From Candidatus Lernaella stagnicola (lineage in GTDB: Bacteria; Lernaellota; Lernaellaia; Lernaellales; Lernaellaceae): DNA of 64,000 bases. Of the stretch, positions 58,764 through 64,000 are shown piece after piece. The notes under the pieces are model-generated. The model saw only the letters and a list, made by a program, of their open reading frames with translations, searched no databases and had not been told where the DNA came from. Position numbers and translations under genes: made by a program. Numbering within the stretch: position 1 is the first letter of the stretch; every line of letters begins with the position of its first letter. The stretch is taken from NCBI GenBank assembly GCA_030765525.1, contig JAVCCK010000010.1, positions 1 to 64,000 of the forward strand, written 5' to 3'.

Positions 58764-59339
58764 TTAACCCAGCCCGGCAAAACCCATGAAGGCCAAACTA
58801 AGCAAGCCGGCGGCGATCAGCACGATCGCCGTGCCGCGCATGGAATCGGGCACGTCGGCAAATTCCAACCGCTCGCGAATGCCCGCCAGCAGCACCAGCG
58901 CCAACGTGAAGCCCACGCCGGCCGCCACCGAAAACACAAGCATCTCGAGGAACGGAGTTTCTTTTTGCACGTTGAGCACTGCCAGGCCGAGAATCGCGCA
59001 GTTGGTGGTGATCAGCGGCAGGTAGATGCCCAGCGCCTGATACAACACCGGGCTGACTTTCTGCATCACCATCTCCACGAACTGCACCAGCGCGGCGATC
59101 ACAAGAATGAATACGATGGTTTGCAGGTACTCAACCGAGAAAGGCTTAAGCACGAGACTATGCAGCGACCACGTGACAACGCCCGCCACCGTCATCACAA
59201 AAATCACCGCCATGCCCATGCCCAACGCTGTCTCGATGCGTTTGGATACGCCCAGAAACGGGCAGATGCCAAGGAATCTCGATAACACAAAGTTGTTGAC
59301 CAACACGGCGGATACGGCGAGCAAAAGCAGGTTGATCAT
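58764..59339 (-). CDS. rnfA: Rnf complex membrane subunit RnfA
   Basis: 191 residues, six membrane segments. NNFVLSRFLGICPFLGVSK and LPLITTNCAILGLAVLN are the RnfA/NqrE signatures, each with one Cys of the intramembrane iron-sulfur site. First gene of the operon, nine bases before rnfB. Gene order A-B-C-D-G-E follows the proteobacterial arrangement although RnfB is of the large type. Confidence 0.95.
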   Translation of the reverse strand: MINLLLLAVSAVLVNNFVLSRFLGICPFLGVSKRIETALGMGMAVIFVMTVAGVVTWSLHSLVLKPFSVEYLQTIVFILVIAALVQFVEMVMQKVSPVLYQALGIYLPLITTNCAILGLAVLNVQKETPFLEMLVFSVAAGVGFTLALVLLAGIRERLEFADVPDSMRGTAIVLIAAGLLSLAFMGFAGLG

Positions 59340-59788
59340 GTGGCGTCATCTCCCTCGGCGTAGCGCGGCCTGCGCAATCCCTGGCCGGGGTCGGCGGCCG
59401 CGAGAGGCACGCCGATTGTACACACGTATCGCAGCACGTCAACCGCCGTTTTGCCGCCGGCACAGCCTCGTACTGAACTCCGAACCCATTGGAAATGCTA
59501 AATAAATACGATCATCGCCGTACTGAATTATCCCACTTTCCCCGGTCACTGGCCAAACTGGGACTCTCCCGCTTTGGATTTTATCCGCCCGGCTCTTTTC
59601 GTGGCAGCCGTTGGCGCGACGCCCGCGCTCTTGACCGGTGACCGCGGCTCAATCTGCGCGGCCGGGAAATCGGCTTTCGCAGCCGGCGAGCCCCGTGACT
59701 CATGTCATCGCGGCTTGCCATCGCGTCGACAATCCCTATCCTTTCCGTCAACAAAGGGATCGAGAAGCTCGGTAAAGGAAACGATGTG
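59340..59788. other. Divergent intergenic region, no gene seen
   Basis: 449 bases between rnfA (minus) and the Omp85-like gene (plus). It contains an AT-richer patch (about 59495-59540). It must hold the rnf promoter, but no confident -35/-10 or -24/-12 element was found by eye. Confidence 0.5.
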
Positions 59789-60889
59789 ATGTGGCGCAAA
59801 GTATTCATGTTCGCATTACTGATTCTCATCTCGGCGTCGCCCGTGCTTGCCCAAGATGTTCCCGAAACGACAGAGGACGACGACCCATCCAAGGTGACCT
59901 TCATCCCCATCCCAGTCGTGTTCTACACGCCCGAAACCAACTTCGGATTCGGCGCCAGCGGCGTGTTGCTCTATCGCCTGCCCGGCGAGCCGGCCGCGTC
60001 GCGTACGTCACAATTCAGCGGCGTCGCTTTCTACACGCTCAAGAAGCAGTACTCGGTGATCCTGTCGCCGAAGATGTACTTCGCCAACGAAGATTACTAC
60101 CTCGACTTGGTCCTCGGGATGTCTCACTACCCCTCGCAGTTCTACGGCATGGGCAACAACACGCGCTTGGCGGACGAGGAAACCTTCACGGCCGATTCCT
60201 TCCGCGGCGATCTCGACTTCCTGCGGCGGGTGTACAAAGACTTCTACGCGGGCGTCGCCTATCGCTTCGAACATTTCGACATCACGGATGTAGAAGACGA
60301 CGGCTTGATCGCCAATCAGGACCTAACCGGTGACGACGCCGGTACGGTTTCTCAACTCGGCGCGGTCCTGCTTTGGGATTCGCGTGACTCGGCGCTGTCC
60401 AGCCGCAGCGGATCGCTCTATCAACTCACGGCGCTGCTGGCCGACCCGGGCGTCGGCAGCGACTTCGTTTACAACGATTACCTAATCGAAATTCGCCACT
60501 TCATACCGCTGTTCGAGCGCCACGCTTTTGGCGTGCAGTTGTTGTCGCAAATCATGACCGGCGATCCGCCCTTCGACGAAATGGCTACGATCGGCGGCTC
60601 CGACCGCTTGCGTGGCGTTGAGCAGGGACGCTTTCGCGACAAGGCTGCGCTGGTGGCGCAAATGGAATACCGCTTTCCGATCTACTGGCGCTTTTCCGGC
60701 GCGGCCTTTCTCGGCGGCGGCGCGGTGGAAGAGCGTTTCAACTTTATCAATTTGAATGAAGCCCACGTTTCGGCGGGCGGCGGCTTGCGCTTTCGCTTGA
60801 CGAAAGACGAGCCTCTTCATCTGCGGCTCGACCTCGGTTTCAGCGAAGACGATACCGGCGTGTATTTCGTATTCGGGGAAGCCTTCTAG
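59789..60889 (+). CDS. Omp85/BamA-like outer-membrane barrel without POTRA domains
   Basis: 366 residues from ATG 59789 (AAAGGA nine bases upstream). Signal peptide ends near PVLAQ, then a short acidic segment (ETTEDDDPSK). The rest is a beta-barrel of the surface-antigen family: IPIPVVFYTPETNFGFGAS at the start, LWDSRDSALSSRSGSLYQL, and the lid-loop motif GGSDRLRGVEQGRFRD, ending FVFGEAF. No POTRA domain is present, so a BamA assembly role is unlikely; such short members include patatin-associated and stand-alone barrels of unknown role. It converges on the radical SAM gene with a four-base overlap. Confidence 0.85.
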   Translation: MWRKVFMFALLILISASPVLAQDVPETTEDDDPSKVTFIPIPVVFYTPETNFGFGASGVLLYRLPGEPAASRTSQFSGVAFYTLKKQYSVILSPKMYFANEDYYLDLVLGMSHYPSQFYGMGNNTRLADEETFTADSFRGDLDFLRRVYKDFYAGVAYRFEHFDITDVEDDGLIANQDLTGDDAGTVSQLGAVLLWDSRDSALSSRSGSLYQLTALLADPGVGSDFVYNDYLIEIRHFIPLFERHAFGVQLLSQIMTGDPPFDEMATIGGSDRLRGVEQGRFRDKAALVAQMEYRFPIYWRFSGAAFLGGGAVEERFNFINLNEAHVSAGGGLRFRLTKDEPLHLRLDLGFSEDDTGVYFVFGEAF

Positions 60890-62307
60890 CGGCCGAACAG
60901 CGCACTCCACAGGAAACCGAAGGCGGCCCGCAGCAGCACGCGGCGTCCGGAAGGTTCGCGCAGCCGTCGCAGGTATTGGCGGATCACGCCGGGGCGCAGA
61001 TAGAACCGTCGGTACAAGCGGCGGCGAAATCGGCGCAGCGACTTGGCCGTCAGGCCGTTGGGTACGAACGTCACCCGGTGTTCGCTCATCTCCGCGAATG
61101 TGCCGATGATCTCGCCGCGCCAGTCGATACCCTTAAGCAGCTCGATGCCCGGGAAGGGCGTGAAAAAGCCGATCATCACATCGTCGATCGGCGCGCTGAG
61201 CACCAACTCGCGGGTTTCCTGCAGCGTCTCTTTCGTTTCGCCCGGACAACCCAGCATGATGAACGCCTTCGTGGCGATACCCGCCTCGCGCATAGTCGCC
61301 AGCGCCTCGTGGGCTCGGGCGACCGTCGTGCCTTTGCCCAGAATGCGCAGGATCTCATCGCTGCCCGACTCCAACCCGAACGACATCTGCCAGCAGCCTG
61401 CCTTGGCCAATTCCCGCAAGGCGAAAGACGACAGTTTCTGATCGACGCGCCCCTGTCCCGAAAACGAGATCGGTAGGCCGCTGCGTTGAATGTAGCGGCA
61501 CAATTCCACCAGCCGCCCTTCGTGAATCAACAGGCTCTCATCGTGGAAGGCGAAATCAATGATGCCGTAATGGCGATACAGGTGCTCCATCATCTCCCAC
61601 ACGCGCTTGGCGCTGTGCAGGCGCAGCGAGCGACCGAACACGCTGCGATCGCAGAAAGTGCATCCGTAAGGGCAGCCGCGCGCGGTGAACAAAATGGTCG
61701 AGGGCAGGCGGTAAATCGACTGCGGGCTCGGCGCATAGGTCGCGGCCAGATCCGGCAGCAAATCCCATGCGGGCAGCGGCAGTTCATCCAGGTCGTCGAT
61801 GAGATCCCGCGGCCCCGTGCGGCGAATCAAGCCGTCTTCGCGATACACGACGCCTGCGATGGACGCCGCCGACCCACCGCCGGTGATGGCGTCGAACAAG
61901 TCCACCGCCGTCAACTCGGCCTCGCCCATCACGCCGAAATCGAAGCCCGGATACTCGGCCAGCGTTTGCTCCGGCCGGCTGGTGACGTGAGCGCCGCCGA
62001 CGATCATGGCGCAGGCGGGCAGGCGCTCCTTGACCGCCGCCGCGATTTGACCCGCCACGTCCACGGCCAGCGTGGAAGCCGTGACGCCGCACACGCGCGG
62101 CGCCAATTCCTGCACGGCCGCCGCGGTCTGGTCGACCGAGTAGTTCATCGCCGCCGCGTCCACGATCGCCGTTTCGATACCCTGGTCGCGCAAAAACGCC
62201 GCCAGGTACGCGAGCCCCAGGTTGGGCAGGCGATTGCCCACCGAAGCCAGTGAGCCGTAACGGGCCCGGGCCGACAGCGGCGGATTCACGAGAACGAAAT
62301 CGCTCAT
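60886..62307 (-). CDS. B12-binding-domain radical SAM protein
   Basis: 473 residues from ATG 62307, overlapping the BtrH-like gene stop as ATGA. The N-terminal cobalamin-binding-like domain (about 1-140) has VNPPLSARARYGS and IVGGAHVTSRPEQTL. The radical SAM core follows with ARGCPYGCTFCDRS (Cys212, 216, 219), FHDESLLIHEGRL and FGLESGSDEILRILGKGTT. The C-terminal 70 residues are Arg-rich. Family members include BchE-like cyclases, methyltransferases and many natural-product enzymes. Coupling to a BtrH-like gene suggests a shared biosynthetic step; substrate unknown. Confidence 0.87.
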   Translation of the reverse strand: MSDFVLVNPPLSARARYGSLASVGNRLPNLGLAYLAAFLRDQGIETAIVDAAAMNYSVDQTAAAVQELAPRVCGVTASTLAVDVAGQIAAAVKERLPACAMIVGGAHVTSRPEQTLAEYPGFDFGVMGEAELTAVDLFDAITGGGSAASIAGVVYREDGLIRRTGPRDLIDDLDELPLPAWDLLPDLAATYAPSPQSIYRLPSTILFTARGCPYGCTFCDRSVFGRSLRLHSAKRVWEMMEHLYRHYGIIDFAFHDESLLIHEGRLVELCRYIQRSGLPISFSGQGRVDQKLSSFALRELAKAGCWQMSFGLESGSDEILRILGKGTTVARAHEALATMREAGIATKAFIMLGCPGETKETLQETRELVLSAPIDDVMIGFFTPFPGIELLKGIDWRGEIIGTFAEMSEHRVTFVPNGLTAKSLRRFRRRLYRRFYLRPGVIRQYLRRLREPSGRRVLLRAAFGFLWSALFGR

Positions 62308-63317
62308 GTCGCTCCCATCGGCGGACTGCACGCGCAAGCGCCGGCCGACAGATAAAATTCTCGTTCCAGTTCGCACAAGCGGCGAAGCTGCTCGCCTGCT
62401 TCGTCGAAACCGCCGGGCGTTTCCCGCTCGGAGATTTCACGCAGATCATAAGCGAGTTTTGTCCAGGCCGCGGCGATGTTTTTCATTCGGTCGGCCAGTT
62501 CAAGGCGCTCGACATCCCCGCAATACGCCGCCGCCTCACGCAAAAACGCGGCGTAGAGATTCCGAAAATTGCCGCCGCCGGTGCCGCGCTTTTCCAGCAC
62601 CTGGTAACCGAATCGCGCACACCAGCGCCAATCTTCCGCCGCGCCCCACCCCGGCAACTCCGCCGCCGCCTTCGCCATGCCCGCCATGCCGAAATGCTCC
62701 CCGCGATCGCCTTGCATGCGCTCGGCCAGTGCCGCAATCGCTTCGGGGACGATTTCCTCCAGCGGCCGCAGTTGCGAGGGCACTTCGAGTTCGAACCAGT
62801 CGTTTTCCAGCATCCACGGCGGCGCCGAGCACGCCCGCGCCTTCGCCAGACCCGCCAGCGGGATTTCCTGCACGTCGGCGAATTCGCTGTCGCTGATCCG
62901 CGCCGTTTGCCGCTCGTCGTCATAGCCGACCACGACGATCTTATGCCCGCCGAAATGGGTCTTGGTGTTGTAGTAGTCGAGCCAACGGATATCCACCTGC
63001 ACCATGGCCGGGCGTCCGGCGTCCAACTCATCCTTGACCCACCGCCACGCCTCGGCTTCGTCCTGGGTTTGCCGCACGCGCACCGTCGCGCCCAGCCGCG
63101 TGAAGCCGTCGTACTCCAACAGCGGTTGGCGGCCGCCCCAGAAATGCGACGGGCTCATGTTCGGTGAACTCATGTAGAAAAAGTCGAGACCCGCGGCCAG
63201 GCCGATGCACATCGCTTCGGAAAACTCGTGTCCGTAAAAACGAAGCATGCCGCTGACGGAAGTCGTCCCGCAGTGCTTACCCGTCGTGTGCCGGTATCCC
63301 TCGATGACCCTGCGCAT
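62304..63317 (-). CDS. BtrH N-terminal-domain / DUF4872-like protein
   Basis: 337 residues from ATG 63317. EGYRHTTGKHCGTTSVSGML is the start of the BtrH-type domain, a papain/C39-like fold with Cys16 as likely nucleophile; FGGHKIVVVGYDD supplies the His and ARISDSEF an Asp. The C-terminal 150 residues are helical and match the usual DUF4872-like partner. BtrH moves an acyl chain from carrier protein to aminoglycoside in butirosin synthesis; other members are unstudied. It overlaps the radical SAM gene and is divergent from a second radical SAM gene across 116 bases. Confidence 0.75.
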   Translation of the reverse strand: MRRVIEGYRHTTGKHCGTTSVSGMLRFYGHEFSEAMCIGLAAGLDFFYMSSPNMSPSHFWGGRQPLLEYDGFTRLGATVRVRQTQDEAEAWRWVKDELDAGRPAMVQVDIRWLDYYNTKTHFGGHKIVVVGYDDERQTARISDSEFADVQEIPLAGLAKARACSAPPWMLENDWFELEVPSQLRPLEEIVPEAIAALAERMQGDRGEHFGMAGMAKAAAELPGWGAAEDWRWCARFGYQVLEKRGTGGGNFRNLYAAFLREAAAYCGDVERLELADRMKNIAAAWTKLAYDLREISERETPGGFDEAGEQLRRLCELEREFYLSAGACACSPPMGAT

Positions 63318-63433
63318 GCGTCCTCCGCCCGTGTCACGTGTTGCCGCATCGTAGGACGCGGGCGCGCCCCCGGTCAAGGAAAGCGCGTTGCCGCCGCGGC
63401 TCGAGGGCGTTATCTTGGGCGGCAGGAGGAAGC

Positions 63434-64000
63434 ATGCGCGTTTTTCTGGGCAACGGACCCTGGAGCAAAACCGGATACTACGGCGTGCGGGCCGGCAGCC
63501 GCTGGCCGCATTTCGAGGACCAGAACCTCGAATACATGCCCTTCCCGTTTTTTCTGGCTTACGCCGCCGCGTTGCTCGAGCGCGAGGAGGTGCCGGTCCT
63601 GCTCGTCGACGCGCTGGCCGAGAAGATCGACCGACCCGCCTTCTTGGAACGGATCGACGCCTTCACGCCGGATGTGATCGTTCTGGAGGTGAGCACCATC
63701 TCCATCGAAACCGACCTGGCCACGGCCCGCGAAATCAAGGAACGCTTTCCCGATGCAAAGCTTGTCTTCGCCGGGCTGCACGCCTACATGTATGAGCCGG
63801 GTTGGCTGGACGAACACGCCGACATCGATTTCGTGCTCGTCGGCGAGTACGAAGACACGCTGCTCGAATTGATCAAACGCCTGGACGAGGGCGTTTCACC
63901 CGCCGGCTGCCAAGGCCTGTTGTGGCGCGCGGCGGACGGCGTGCACGACGAAGGACGACGGCCGCTGCGCGAAGACCTCGACAGCCTGCCGTGGCCCGCG
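63434..64000 (+). CDS. B12-binding-domain radical SAM protein, N-terminal part, cut by window end
   Basis: 189 residues are visible, with the frame open to the last base. AGGAGG lies four bases before ATG 63434. The sequence MRVFLGNGPWSKTGYYGVRA, then FFLAYAAALLEREEVPVLLV, FTPDVIVLEVSTISIETD, KLVFAGLHAYMYEPGWLDE and FVLVGEYEDTLLELIK is the cobalamin-binding half typical of these enzymes. The radical SAM cluster motif would lie beyond the window, so that part is inferred. It is divergent from the BtrH-like operon. Confidence 0.8.
   Translation, partial: MRVFLGNGPWSKTGYYGVRAGSRWPHFEDQNLEYMPFPFFLAYAAALLEREEVPVLLVDALAEKIDRPAFLERIDAFTPDVIVLEVSTISIETDLATAREIKERFPDAKLVFAGLHAYMYEPGWLDEHADIDFVLVGEYEDTLLELIKRLDEGVSPAGCQGLLWRAADGVHDEGRRPLREDLDSLPWPA

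Noticed and set aside
59574-59789. 71-codon frame before the Omp85-like gene
   Set aside because: No ribosome site, signal or domain; the downstream ATG 59789 has AAAGGA and a signal peptide.
63388-63795. Plus-strand frame starting at 63388
   Set aside because: Wrong frame; the real gene starts at 63434 after AGGAGG, stays open to the window end and reads as a B12-type radical SAM N-terminus.

Overview
The window is about 62-64% GC by eye and densely coded. It comes from a Gram-negative bacterium with an outer membrane: two TonB-dependent receptors, an Omp85-type barrel and many lipoproteins. A full Rnf complex, a fused NADH/NADPH:ferredoxin transhydrogenase (Nfn), a multihaem cytochrome of the Geobacter CxxxxCH type, a sigma-54 activator with a matching -24/-12 promoter, PilZ and receiver proteins point to an anaerobic or facultative bacterium of deltaproteobacterial or myxobacterial character, or a related uncultivated lineage. 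No rRNA or tRNA gene was seen, so the lineage is an inference. Many exported proteins carry long Asp/Asn-rich spacers, a strong lineage signature.

Layout. 1-1710: the 3' end of pckA, then two families of GC-rich hairpin repeats around a low-GC SRA-HNH restriction endonuclease gene. 1730-7021: an SDR dehydrogenase, EF-G and an FGE-domain lipoprotein. 7098-9914: a three-gene operon with an active and a degenerate Gfo/Idh/MocA protein. 10138-15319: a histidine kinase divergent from a receiver protein, the Nfn fusion and a cell-wall amidase. 15466-18492: a cytochrome / Tat subunit / GMC flavoprotein dehydrogenase. 18752-19625: a sigma-54 promoter with a zinc-ribbon protein, and a Lys-Ala-Pro histone-like protein. 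19977-26177: a TonB receptor, a lipoprotein, and a secreted amidase ending in an Asp-rich tail with a terminal Cys-Gly-Cys. 26181-28749 (minus): an SGNH transferase, an MBOAT acyltransferase, a 40-residue microprotein ending VIYRGF, and a frameshifted small membrane gene. 28861-31973: an M14 carboxypeptidase with PKD domains and the same tail, plus a lipoprotein.

32069-37492: signalling genes (two lone HisKA-domain proteins, a PilZ protein, an NtrC-type activator), a HAD phosphatase and an arylsulfotransferase-like lipoprotein. 37449-44069: two GT-C-like membrane proteins, a tandem membrane paralogue pair and two zinc alcohol dehydrogenases. 44155-47673: a COG0731-type radical SAM protein, a pseudo-receiver/DUF4388/TPR protein and a spermidine-synthase-like protein. 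47694-51356 (minus): a TonB receptor with two lipoproteins sharing a repeated domain. 51525-53774: a methyltransferase and a GT-C-like protein. 53793-53996: 68-bp tandem repeats. 54002-59339 (minus): rnfABCDGE. 59789-64000: an Omp85-like barrel, then a B12-type radical SAM protein and a BtrH-like protein divergent from a second B12-type radical SAM protein cut by the window end.

How it fits together. Nfn and Rnf together would balance NADH, NADPH, ferredoxin and the ion gradient. The GMC/cytochrome module would feed periplasmic electrons to extracytoplasmic haems. The strongest candidate for something under-described is the three-component acylation operon at 26452-28749, where the acyl-shuttle motif appears to sit on a stand-alone microprotein in a Gram-negative. 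Next is the Asp-rich tether architecture, with lipid-anchored and Cys-Gly-Cys-terminated versions.
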